A DNA stretch of 64,000 nt from Pseudomonas guariconensis. GTDB taxonomy: Bacteria; Pseudomonadota; Gammaproteobacteria; Pseudomonadales; Pseudomonadaceae. The translations under genes were made by a program, and so were the position numbers. Numbering within the stretch: position 1 is the first letter of the stretch; each line of letters starts with the position of its first letter. Below the pieces are notes generated by a model. The model saw only the letters and a program-made list of their open reading frames with translations, was not told where the DNA came from and did not search any database. The stretch is taken from the NCBI RefSeq assembly GCF_900102675.1, contig NZ_FMYX01000007.1, forward strand, positions 218,057 through 282,056. The letters are read 5' to 3'. Below, piece after piece: positions 37,765 to 47,498 of the stretch.

Positions 37765-40191
37765 GTGAATAACAACAAGCCTTTCCTGCGTTTGCCTTCC
37801 CTCGCGCTGGCCCTGGCGATCAGTGCCGCCACGGCCAATGCCTACGCCGAACAAACGCCGGCGACGATCCAAATCCAGGCTCAGCCCCTGGCTTCGGCCT
37901 TGAGCCAGTTGGGGCAACAGACCAACCTGCAATTGTTCTTCAGCCCTGAACTGGTGGCGGGCAAGCAGGCCCCGGCGGTCTCGGGAAATCTTGCGCCGGA
38001 GCAGGCGCTGCAACAATTATTGCAAGGCAGTGGGCTGACCTATGAGCTGTCCCAGGGCACCGTGGTGGTCAAGCCGGCCGAGAGCGCAGGCGTGTTGACC
38101 ACCGGCAGCCTTGAGCTGGCGCCCACCGACGTCAAAGTGGTCGGCGACTGGCTGGGGGATGCCCAGCAGAGCGTGGTACAGAACCATCCCGGCGCGCGCA
38201 CCGTGGTGCGTCGTGAGGCCATGGTGGAAAAGGGCGCGATGAACGTACGCGACGTGCTGCGCGGCATCCCCGGTGTGCAGGTCCAGGATTCCAATGGCAC
38301 CGGTGGCAGCGACCTGTCGCTCAACGTGGGTGTGCGCGGACTGACATCACGCCTGTCGCCGCGCTCGACGGTGTTGATCGACGGTATCCCCGCCGCGTTC
38401 GCGCCCTATGGCCAGCCACAGCTGTCCATGGCGCCAATTTCCTCGGGCAACCTCGACAGCATCGATGTGGTTCGCGGCGCAGGCTCCGTGCGCTATGGCC
38501 CGCAGAACGTCGGCGGGGTGATCAACTTCGTGACCCGTGCCATCCCGGAGAAAGCTTCGGGTGAGTTGTCCACAACGCTGGAAACCTCTCGCCATGGCGG
38601 CTGGAAACACACCGAGTCGGCATTTGTCGGCGGCACTGCCGATAACGGCATGGGTGTGGCATTGCTCTATACCGGCGTGAACGGCAACGGTTACCGCAGC
38701 AGCAACAATGGCAATGACATCGACGACGTCATCCTCAAGACCCACTGGGCGCCCACCGACAGCGACGAGTTCTGGCTCAACTTCCATTACTACGATGGTC
38801 GGGCCGACATGCCCGGTGGCCTGACCCAGGCGCAGTTCGACCAAGACCCCTTCCAGTCGGTGCGCGACTACGACTACTTCGCCGGCCGTCGCAAGGACGT
38901 GTCGTTCAAGTGGCAGCGTCAGCTCGACGAGGCCACCCAGTTCGAAGTGCTGACCTATTACACCGACAGCTTCCGCGGCAGCTCCATCGCCGACCGCACC
39001 ATGAAGACCCTGTCGTCGTACCCGCGCAATTACCATACCTTCGCCATCGAGCCGCGCCTGTCGCGGATCTTCTTCGCCGGCCCTACCACCCAGGAAGTCA
39101 GCGTCGGCTATCGCTACCTGAAGGAAGCCATGCGCGAGCAGTCTTCGCAGCTGGCGCTGATCGACAACGTGCCGACGCCGGTCCCGGGTTCCGACGGCCA
39201 TGTCATCCAGGACCGCAGCGGGGGCACCGAAGCCAGTGCCTACTACATCGACGACAAGATCGACGTCGGCAACTGGACCATCACCCCCGGCATCCGCTTC
39301 GAGCACATCAATACCGACTGGCGCGACCGCCCGGTGCTGGATGGAGACTACCAGCGCGTCCCTGAGAAAAACCGCAGTGTCACCAGCAACGAACCCCTGC
39401 CAGCATTGAGCGTGATGTATCACCTGTCCGATGCCTGGAAGCTGTTCGCCAACTACGAGACCTCTTTCGGCAGCCTGCAGTACTTCCAGCTTGGGCAAGG
39501 TGGTAAAGGCGACAGCACCGCCAATGGCCTGGAGCCGGAAAAGGCCAAGACCTACGAGATCGGCACGCGTTATGACGATGGCCATTTCGCGGGCGAGCTG
39601 ACCGCGTTCTACATCGACTTCGACGACGAGCTGCAATACATCAGCAACGAGGTCGGCTGGACCAACCTGGGGGCGACCAAGCACCAGGGCATCGAAGCTG
39701 CCGTGCGTTATGACCTGTCCGGGTTGGATGCACGCCTGCAAGGGCTGACGGCCAATGCAGGCTACACCTATACCCGCGCCACCTATGAAGGCGAGATCCC
39801 TGGCTTCAAAGGTCGTGACCTGCCGTTCTACTCCCGCCAGGTGGCCACGGCGGGGCTGCGCTACGAGATGAACCGCTGGACCTGGAATCTGGATGCTTAT
39901 GCCCAGTCCAAGCAGCGCTCGCCAGGCACGGGGATCACCAATGGCCAGTTCAACGGCAACTACATCACCGAGCCGAGTGCCGATGGACGGTTCGGCGATA
40001 TTCCGGGTTATGTCACCTGGCATGCCCGTGGTGGGTATGACTTCGGACCGCAGCTATCGAACCTGAAGCTGGCGGCGGGCGTGAAGAACCTCTTCGACAA
40101 GCAGTACTACACCCGCTCCAGCGACAACAACGCCGGGCTCTATGTGGGGGAGCCGCGCACCTTCTATGTGCAGGCCAGTGTAGGGTTCTGA
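37765..40191 (+). CDS. FecA-type TonB-dependent receptor with signalling domain
   Basis: 808 residues, GTG start 37765 (MNNNKPFLRLPSLALALAIS). Signal peptide cut near AYAEQ; STN/secretin-type signalling domain about 30-110 (IQIQAQPLASALSQLGQQTNLQLFF); plug about 145-255 ('VRDVLRGIPGVQVQD', 'RSTVLIDGIPAAFAPYG'); barrel ending in FYVQASVGF. Similar to FecA of E. coli (ferric citrate), though the substrate cannot be told from sequence alone. The 108-base gap to the fecR gene should hold the ECF-dependent promoter. Confidence 0.92.
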   Translation: MNNNKPFLRLPSLALALAISAATANAYAEQTPATIQIQAQPLASALSQLGQQTNLQLFFSPELVAGKQAPAVSGNLAPEQALQQLLQGSGLTYELSQGTVVVKPAESAGVLTTGSLELAPTDVKVVGDWLGDAQQSVVQNHPGARTVVRREAMVEKGAMNVRDVLRGIPGVQVQDSNGTGGSDLSLNVGVRGLTSRLSPRSTVLIDGIPAAFAPYGQPQLSMAPISSGNLDSIDVVRGAGSVRYGPQNVGGVINFVTRAIPEKASGELSTTLETSRHGGWKHTESAFVGGTADNGMGVALLYTGVNGNGYRSSNNGNDIDDVILKTHWAPTDSDEFWLNFHYYDGRADMPGGLTQAQFDQDPFQSVRDYDYFAGRRKDVSFKWQRQLDEATQFEVLTYYTDSFRGSSIADRTMKTLSSYPRNYHTFAIEPRLSRIFFAGPTTQEVSVGYRYLKEAMREQSSQLALIDNVPTPVPGSDGHVIQDRSGGTEASAYYIDDKIDVGNWTITPGIRFEHINTDWRDRPVLDGDYQRVPEKNRSVTSNEPLPALSVMYHLSDAWKLFANYETSFGSLQYFQLGQGGKGDSTANGLEPEKAKTYEIGTRYDDGHFAGELTAFYIDFDDELQYISNEVGWTNLGATKHQGIEAAVRYDLSGLDARLQGLTANAGYTYTRATYEGEIPGFKGRDLPFYSRQVATAGLRYEMNRWTWNLDAYAQSKQRSPGTGITNGQFNGNYITEPSADGRFGDIPGYVTWHARGGYDFGPQLSNLKLAAGVKNLFDKQYYTRSSDNNAGLYVGEPRTFYVQASVGF

Positions 40192-40206
40192 CACCAGTGG
40201 TGCCTG

Positions 40207-40276
40207 ATTCGCAGGTAAATCCGCTCCTGCAAATACAACGCTATTGGCTGTAGGAGCGGGTTTACCCGCGAAGCGG
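40207..40276. repeat. REP pair
   Basis: TTCGCAGGTAAATCCGCTCC and GGAGCGGGTTTACCCGCGAA face each other across about 25 bases between convergent genes. Confidence 0.75.
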
Positions 40277-40297
40277 TCGGCACAACCGACACGCCTA

Positions 40298-41458
40298 TTA
40301 GAGGGCGACAACCGCCTCTGCCGGCGAAACGATACTGGTCTTGCCCCCACGCGAACGCCCCGAACTCAGGTAGGCCGCAATGGACTCCTGGGTCACCTCG
40401 CCTAGGAACACCTGCTCGGCATCGAGCACCGGCAACCAGGCACGATTGAACTCATACATCCGCGACAGGAGGATGCGCAGGTGTTCGTCGTGGGCTGCGG
40501 TGGCGTTGAACGGGCGCAGGAAATCGCCACAGCTCCCTTGCTGGCGATGCAGGTCGCGCCTGCGCACGTATCCCAACGCCCGGTTCTGCGCATCGGTGAC
40601 CACCACGTAGCGGCGGTCATGCTCGTCCATCAGCTCCAGGGCATCGCTCACGGGCGTCTCGGGGCTCAGGGACGGGGCGTTGTCTGCGGCATCCTCGGCA
40701 CGGACCAGCAACAGGCGCTTCAAGGTGCTGTCCTGGCCGACGAAATTGCTCACGAAGTCATCCACCGGATGGGCCAGCAAGGTGTCCGGGTGGTCGAGCT
40801 GCAGCAGTTTGCCGGCGCGGAAGATGGCGATCTTGTCGCCCAGCTTGATCGCCTCGTCGATGTCATGGCTGACCATGATCACGGTCTTGTTCAGCGCCCG
40901 TTGCATCTCGAAGAACTCGTTCTGGATCATCTCGCGATTGATCGGGTCGACCGCGCCGAAAGGCTCATCCATCAGCAACACCGGTGCCTCGGCGGCCAAG
41001 GCACGGATCACGCCGATCCGCTGTTGCTGGCCGCCCGAAAGTTCACGCGGGTAGCGCTGCAGGTACTGCTTGGGCTCGAGCTTGATCATGTGCATCAGCT
41101 CGCGGGCGCGCTCGTGACATCTTTGCTTGTCCCAGCCCAGCAAGCGCGGGACGACTGTGATGTTTTCCTCGATGGTCATGTTCGGGAACAGGCCGATCTG
41201 CTGGATCACGTAGCCAATGTGGCGGCGCAGGGTCACCTCGTCTAGGGCGCTGGTGTCCTCGCCGTTGATCAATACCTGGCCGCTGGTCGGTGTGATCAGG
41301 CGGTTGATCATTTTCAGGGTTGTGCTCTTGCCGCAGCCCGAGGGGCCGAGAAACACGCAGATTTCGCCTTCGTTGACGGTGAGGCTGACCGCGTCGACGG
41401 CTTTGACGTCCTTGCCGTTGACGTTGAAGGTCTTGCTGAGGTTCTTCAGTTCGATCAT
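40298..41458 (-). CDS. Betaine/choline-type ABC transporter ATP-binding protein with CBS domains
   Basis: 386 residues. Walker A GPSGCGKST near residue 35, signature LSGGQQQR near 139, Walker B VLLMDEPFGAVDP near 159, as in the quaternary-amine (OpuCA/ProV) family; tandem CBS domains fill about 255-360 (DALELMDEHDRRYVVV; 'NRAWLPVLDAEQVFLGEV'), which in OpuA-type importers sense ionic strength. It is the last gene of a four-gene minus-strand unit; its start overlaps the permease stop. Confidence 0.92.
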   Translation of the reverse strand: MIELKNLSKTFNVNGKDVKAVDAVSLTVNEGEICVFLGPSGCGKSTTLKMINRLITPTSGQVLINGEDTSALDEVTLRRHIGYVIQQIGLFPNMTIEENITVVPRLLGWDKQRCHERARELMHMIKLEPKQYLQRYPRELSGGQQQRIGVIRALAAEAPVLLMDEPFGAVDPINREMIQNEFFEMQRALNKTVIMVSHDIDEAIKLGDKIAIFRAGKLLQLDHPDTLLAHPVDDFVSNFVGQDSTLKRLLLVRAEDAADNAPSLSPETPVSDALELMDEHDRRYVVVTDAQNRALGYVRRRDLHRQQGSCGDFLRPFNATAAHDEHLRILLSRMYEFNRAWLPVLDAEQVFLGEVTQESIAAYLSSGRSRGGKTSIVSPAEAVVAL

Positions 41459-42108
41459 GGACGCAGTCCTTCCGGAGTCAGGGCACGTTGCAGGGTTTGC
41501 AGAAGCAGGTCGGCGATGATCGCCAGCAGGCTGACCAGCACGGCGCCGACCAGCAGCATGGACATGTCGCTGCGGCTGATGGAGGTGAGGATGAGTACAC
41601 CCAGGCCGCCGGCGCCGATGGTGGCGGCGATGGTCATCACGCCGATGTTCATCACCACGGCGGTGCGCACGCCGGCGAGAATCACCGGCACCGCGATGGG
41701 CAACTCGACCATGCGCAGGCGCTGGCCGAAGGTCATGCCGATGCCGCGCGCCGCTTCACGGATGCCAGGTTCGACATTGGTCAGGGCCAGATAGGTGTTA
41801 CGCATGATCGGCAGCAGCGAATAAAGGAATACCGCCGTGATCGCGGGCAATGGCCCCAGGCCCTGGCCGAACTTGGAGTAGAACGGCAGCAGCAGGCCGA
41901 ACAGGGCGATCGAAGGGACGGTCAGCAGCACCGTGGCGCTGGCCTGCAGGGGGCCAGCCAAGGATGGGAAGCGGGTCATCAAGACCCCCAAGGGCACCCC
42001 GACCAAGATCGCCAGGCCCACGGCCACGCCCACCAGGGTGATGTGCTGGCCGGTCAGGTGCAGCACTTGGAACCAGTCCAGATGCGTGAACGTATCGAGC
42101 AGGTTCAT
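41455..42108 (-). CDS. Betaine/choline-type ABC transporter permease
   Basis: 217 residues with about five helices and the binding-protein-dependent transport fold; the EAA-like loop is 'EAARGIGMTFGQRLRMVELP' near residue 118. OpuCB/YehW-like. It overlaps both the binding-protein gene and the ATPase gene by four bases, so the unit is tightly coupled. Confidence 0.92.
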   Translation of the reverse strand: MNLLDTFTHLDWFQVLHLTGQHITLVGVAVGLAILVGVPLGVLMTRFPSLAGPLQASATVLLTVPSIALFGLLLPFYSKFGQGLGPLPAITAVFLYSLLPIMRNTYLALTNVEPGIREAARGIGMTFGQRLRMVELPIAVPVILAGVRTAVVMNIGVMTIAATIGAGGLGVLILTSISRSDMSMLLVGAVLVSLLAIIADLLLQTLQRALTPEGLRP

Positions 42109-43016
42109 GGCTGTACCTCGCTGATCGGGTGCTCGCGCAGAAATGCCGCGGCCACGGTCGCCGGGCTCTGGTGCTCGACATCGACCTTGGCGTTGAGTGC
42201 ACGCATGGTCTGGTCGTCGAGCAGCTCGGCCAGAGGCTTGAGCAGGTCGGCCAGGCGCGGGTTGGCGTCGAGCGTCTGTTGGCGCACCACCGGGGCGGCG
42301 GTGTAGTCGGGGAAGTAGTGTTTATCGTCTTCGAGCAGCTTGAGGTTGAACGCGTTCAGGCGCCCGTCGGTGGTGTACACCAGGCCGGCGAAGACTTGGT
42401 TATTGCGCATCGCGGTATAGACCAAGCCGCCGTCCATCTGCCGAATGTTGCGCCGGTCGAGCGGCAGGTCATACAACTCGCGCAGCCCCACCAAGCCGTC
42501 CGGCCGATTGGCGAACTCGGTGTCCAGTGCCACCAGGTGGTTGCGCTCATGCTCGTCGCGCAGCACCCGCTGCAACTGACTGATGGTGTTGAGCTGCGGG
42601 TAAGCCTTGGCCACGGCTTGGGGCAGGCCCAGGGCATAGGTGTTGCTGAATTTCGACGGGGTTAGCCAGACCAGGCCCTTCTCGGCGTCCAGTGCCTTGA
42701 CCCTGGCGTAGGTGGCCTCGGCGCTGGGCATGCGTTCGTCGATGTGGTTGTAGGAGACCAGCGAAACCCCGGTGTATTCCCACATCAGGTCGAGTTGGCC
42801 GGTTTCCTGGGCCTGGCGTGCAATGTTGCTGCCCAGGCCTTCGGTGACGCGCACGGTGTAGCCGTTGGCGCGCAGGTATTGGGCGGTGATTTCAGCGAGC
42901 ACGGTCTGTTCGGTGAAGACCCGCGCGCCGATGCGAATCAGCGGTTTTTCCGCGGCCTGGGAGAGCCCTGCGAATAGCATGGCCGCGCCCAGGAGCAAGG
43001 CGATTTTCTTGTTCAT
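42105..43016 (-). CDS. Betaine/choline-type ABC transporter substrate-binding protein
   Basis: 303 residues, signal peptide 1-21 (MNKKIALLLGAAMLFAGLSQA), then an OpuAC/OsmF-type ligand domain ('IRIGARVFTEQTVLAEI', 'MWEYTGVSLVSYN' near residue 80, 'ALPQAV..YPQLNTISQLQ' region). The WEYTG motif is usual for glycine-betaine/carnitine/choline binders. 13 bases after the first permease gene of the unit. Confidence 0.92.
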   Translation of the reverse strand: MNKKIALLLGAAMLFAGLSQAAEKPLIRIGARVFTEQTVLAEITAQYLRANGYTVRVTEGLGSNIARQAQETGQLDLMWEYTGVSLVSYNHIDERMPSAEATYARVKALDAEKGLVWLTPSKFSNTYALGLPQAVAKAYPQLNTISQLQRVLRDEHERNHLVALDTEFANRPDGLVGLRELYDLPLDRRNIRQMDGGLVYTAMRNNQVFAGLVYTTDGRLNAFNLKLLEDDKHYFPDYTAAPVVRQQTLDANPRLADLLKPLAELLDDQTMRALNAKVDVEHQSPATVAAAFLREHPISEVQP

Positions 43017-43029
43017 TGGTTCCCTCTTT

Positions 43030-43743
43030 TTATTGGGACAGGCCGCGTTCCAGCCAGCGCTTGCTGGAAAGGCTCACCAAGGCATCGAGCGCCAGTGCCA
43101 GCAAGGCCGTGCAGGCTGCGCCCAGCAACAGTTGCGGCTGGTTGTTCAGGGCGATGCCGGGGAAGATCAGGCTGCCCAGGCTGTTGGCGCCGATCAGGAA
43201 GGCCAGGGGGGCCGTGCCCACGTTCAGCGCCAGGGCCACGCGCACACCGCCGACGATGATCGGCACAGCGTTGGGCAGCTCTACCTGCCAAAGTTGCTGG
43301 CGCGCGGTCATGCCGATGCCGGTGGCCGCTTCCTTGAGTGAGGCGGGGACGTTCTTCAGGCCTTCGTAGGTGTTGCGCACGATGGGCAGGAGGGAGGCGA
43401 GGAACAGGGCGAAGATCGCAGGGCCTGCGCCGATGCCCAGGACACTCAGGGCAATGGCCAGGACGGCCAGGGGAGGGATGGTGTTGCCAACGTTGAACAG
43501 CTGCATGAAGCGCTCGGCCTTGTCGACCCTGTGCGGTCGACTCAAGGCAATGCCGGCTGGGATACCCACGGCTAACGCCGCCGCCATCGAAGCCAGCACC
43601 AGCACCAGGTGCGCTTGCAGATAGAACCAAAGGTCTTCGCGATAACGCGCGAAGGTATCGATGCCGATCCAGTGGACCAGCAGGGCCAGGATGACGAGCA
43701 CGGCGGCCCATCCCAACAGCCCTTTGCCATAGCGTTCAGCCAC
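43030..43743 (-). CDS. Betaine/choline-type ABC transporter permease (first gene)
   Basis: 237 residues from a GTG at 43743 with AAAGGAG eight bases upstream; the longer open frame has no ribosome site. Six or so helices; EAA-like loop 'EAATGIGMTARQQLWQVELP' near residue 138. It heads the four-gene unit permease, binding protein, permease, ATPase, the same plan as E. coli yehYZXW (osmF) and Bacillus opuC. Confidence 0.9.
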   Translation of the reverse strand: MAERYGKGLLGWAAVLVILALLVHWIGIDTFARYREDLWFYLQAHLVLVLASMAAALAVGIPAGIALSRPHRVDKAERFMQLFNVGNTIPPLAVLAIALSVLGIGAGPAIFALFLASLLPIVRNTYEGLKNVPASLKEAATGIGMTARQQLWQVELPNAVPIIVGGVRVALALNVGTAPLAFLIGANSLGSLIFPGIALNNQPQLLLGAACTALLALALDALVSLSSKRWLERGLSQ

Positions 43744-43972
43744 AGGCGGACTCCTTTTCAGTCGGCGAACACACTCCCGTGGCGGGCGCCATACCTGGCG
43801 CCAGGCAGTGTGGTCGCGAGTAGCAGCGTGACGCACTGAAGACAGGCGGTCACGCCATGAGCCGAACCCCGTCGGGCCCGAAATGCAGATGAAACACGCC
43901 CTGAACCGAGGCGGGTTGCAGGGGAGTGGACGTCTCCGAGGCGTTAAAGGTTCCCATCTGAAGAGGCGTTTG

Positions 43973-43991
43973 GCCAGTGTTAATCACTGGC
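43973..43991. promoter_or_regulatory. Perfect 7-5-7 dyad, operator candidate
   Basis: GCCAGTG-TTAAT-CACTGGC, 230 bases upstream of the betaine ABC unit. It has no T-run, so it is a better operator than terminator. The factor is unknown. Confidence 0.4.
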
Positions 43992-44244
43992 TCTTCAGAA
44001 AAATCACGCGATAAAAAAGCGTGGATAGCACGTGGAGGCGTTGAAGTACCTGCTATTCGGCGGTTTGCCGTACGGCGACTTGGCTGGGCAATTTTCTTGT
44101 TATTCGCTTGAATCGAGGCTCTCGGCGGAACACTTGAGCTTGAACCGCATATGGCTGGGCATGCACTGGTCACGCTTGAAGGCTCTCTGCGACACCGGCG
44201 ACTCGCAAGATTCAAAGCTGATGCCCAATGGCCTCAGGCGGGTT

Positions 44245-44272
44245 TTGGCCCTGCTCCGACTTCAGGTATGAT
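44245..44272 (+). promoter_or_regulatory. Candidate promoter of prfC
   Basis: TTGGCC, 16 bases, TATGAT, ending 36 bases before the prfC ATG. Confidence 0.5.
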
Positions 44273-44308
44273 ATTGCCCCTTTTTGATCCCAAGTCAGGC
44301 GATTTCCC

Positions 44309-45892
<1,584 letters not shown>

Positions 45893-45897
45893 AGAGC

Positions 45898-45979
45898 AGC
45901 GGCAAGCTACCAGCAGCAAGCTTCAAGCGGCGCGAGCCTGAACGGGCTCCGTTCTTCTTGCCGCTTGCCGCTTGCCGCT
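45898..45979. repeat. Long inverted repeat after prfC
   Basis: AGCGGCAAGC (45898-45907) pairs with GCTTGCCGCT (45970-45979); the right arm is a threefold CCGCTTG repeat and an inner GAGCC/GGCTC hairpin sits in the loop. Related in plan to the element after der. Confidence 0.6.
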
Positions 45980-45987
45980 GACGACTG

Positions 45988-47067
45988 TCAGTTGCCTGCT
46001 TTGATACTGGTCCAGATCCGTGTACGGATGCGGTCGATCTTCGCCGGCATCGCCTCCAGGGCATACAGCTTGCCCAGCACCTCGTCACTCGGGTAGATCA
46101 TGCTGTTGGCCTTGAGTTTCGGGTCCACCAGGCTGTCTGCCTTCAAGTTGCCGTTGGCGTACTGCACATAGTCGCTGATATTGGCCATCACCTCTGGCTG
46201 CAACAGGTAGTTCATGTAGGCGTAGCCGGCTTTTTCGTCCGGTGCGTCGGCGGGCATGGCGACCATGTCGAACCACAGCGGCGCCCCTTCCTTGGGTATC
46301 GAGTAGCCCACCTTCACCCCATTGTTCGCCTCTTCGGCGCGGTTCTTCGCCTGCAGCACATCCCCCGAGAAACCTACCACCACGCAGACATCGCCGTTGG
46401 CCAGGTCGCCGGTGTACTTGGATGAGTGGAAGTAGCTGATGTACGGCCGCACCTGCATCAACAGCGCCTTGGCTTTGTCGTAATCGGCCGGGTTCTGGCT
46501 GTGGTGCGGCAGGCCCAGGTAGTGCAGGGCGATCGGTAGCAGCTCCGGGCCGTTGTCCAGCACGGCAACGCCGCAGCTTTTGAGTTTGGAAATGTTCTCG
46601 GGCTTGAAGATCAGGTCCCAGGAATCCACCGGCGCATTGTCGCCCAGTACCGCCTTGACCTTGTCGATGTTGTAGCCAATGCCCGTGCTGCCCCAGAGGT
46701 AGGGGAAGCCATAGCGATTGCCCGGGTCGTTCACCTCCAGCGCCTTGAGCAGCACCGGGTTGAGGTTATGCCAGTTGGGCAACTGGCTCTTGTCCAGCGG
46801 CTTGAGGGCTTTGCCCTGGATCTGCCGGGCCATGAAGTGGTTGGAGGGGAACACCACGTCGTAGCCGGAGTTGCCCGTCATCAGCTTGCCGTCGAGGGTC
46901 TCGTTGCTGTCGAACACGTCATAGGTCGGCTGGATGCCGGTGGCCTGCTGGAACTGCTTGAGGGTGTCGGGGGCGATGTAGCTGGACCAGTTGTAGATCT
47001 TCACCGAGTCGGCGGCGTTGGCCACGCAGGTGGCGAGCATCAGAGGGGCGAGCAGGAGGGTGCGCAT
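45988..47067 (-). CDS. Polyamine (putrescine) ABC transporter binding protein, PotF-like
   Basis: 359 residues: signal peptide 1-18 (MRTLLLAPLMLATCVANA), then 'VKIYNWSSYIAPDTLKQFQ', the PotD/PotF opening. Trp and Asp positions typical for polyamine binding are visible ('YDVVFPSNHFMARQ', 'WGSTGIGYN', 'PEDVAMP'-like block near residue 245). No permease or ATPase genes stand next to it, so it must share a transporter from elsewhere or act as a sensor. Gene neighbours are a cupin and an amine oxidase-like gene. Confidence 0.87.
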   Translation of the reverse strand: MRTLLLAPLMLATCVANAADSVKIYNWSSYIAPDTLKQFQQATGIQPTYDVFDSNETLDGKLMTGNSGYDVVFPSNHFMARQIQGKALKPLDKSQLPNWHNLNPVLLKALEVNDPGNRYGFPYLWGSTGIGYNIDKVKAVLGDNAPVDSWDLIFKPENISKLKSCGVAVLDNGPELLPIALHYLGLPHHSQNPADYDKAKALLMQVRPYISYFHSSKYTGDLANGDVCVVVGFSGDVLQAKNRAEEANNGVKVGYSIPKEGAPLWFDMVAMPADAPDEKAGYAYMNYLLQPEVMANISDYVQYANGNLKADSLVDPKLKANSMIYPSDEVLGKLYALEAMPAKIDRIRTRIWTSIKAGN

Positions 47068-47123
47068 GTCCGGTATACCTTGCTGTGCTTGTTGTTATCG
47101 AAGGGCGGCAGGCGATCGTCGGA

Positions 47124-47465
47124 TCAGAAAATCAGAACGTAGGTCTTGCGCACTGTTTCCTGGATATCCCAGGTGCCGGTGCTGTTGGCCGGCAGCATCA
47201 GGGCGTCGCCGGCTTCGATGAGCAAGGGCTCGCCACCGTCGGGGGTGAAGGTGCAGCGGCCCTTGATGAAATGGCAGAACTCCTGCTGCACGATCTGCCG
47301 CCGCCAGCGCCCCGGGGTGCACTCCCAGATGCCGGTTTCGACGCCGTCGTTGCGCTCGACGCAGGTCACGGAGGTGACCGCGACCGGCTCGCCGAGAGGG
47401 ACGGCGACAGGACTGGTGTTTTCCAGGGTGACGCTGCCCGTGTGCTTGAACTGGGTGATGCTCAT
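47124..47465 (-). CDS. Cupin-domain protein
   Basis: 113 residues, one cupin barrel: 'GIWECTPGRWRRQIVQQEFCHFIKG' then 'DALMLPANSTGTWDI', i.e. the two cupin motifs with His in EFCHFIKG. Resembles the DUF861/ethanolamine-type (EutQ-like) small cupins found beside polyamine and gamma-glutamyl-putrescine genes. Enzymatic function not established. It lies between the FAD oxidase gene (33 bases) and the PotF-like gene (56 bases) on the same strand. Confidence 0.8.
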   Translation of the reverse strand: MSITQFKHTGSVTLENTSPVAVPLGEPVAVTSVTCVERNDGVETGIWECTPGRWRRQIVQQEFCHFIKGRCTFTPDGGEPLLIEAGDALMLPANSTGTWDIQETVRKTYVLIF

Positions 47466-47498
47466 GACCTTGGATCCTGTGTGTTGGTTTGGGTTGAA

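Larger units (their letters stand above)
43744..44308. other. 565-base divergent spacer
   Basis: It separates the ABC unit from prfC. It holds the control region of the ABC unit, a perfect 7-5-7 dyad at 43973-43991, a second hairpin ATCACGC/GCGTGGAT near 44005-44028, and the prfC promoter. Short open frames on both strands have neither a ribosome site nor a known domain; I support no gene here. Confidence 0.5.

Noticed and set aside
43850..44215. 121-codon minus-strand frame in the prfC spacer
   Set aside because: No ribosome site, and the content (Arg/Ser/Pro-rich) is not protein-like.
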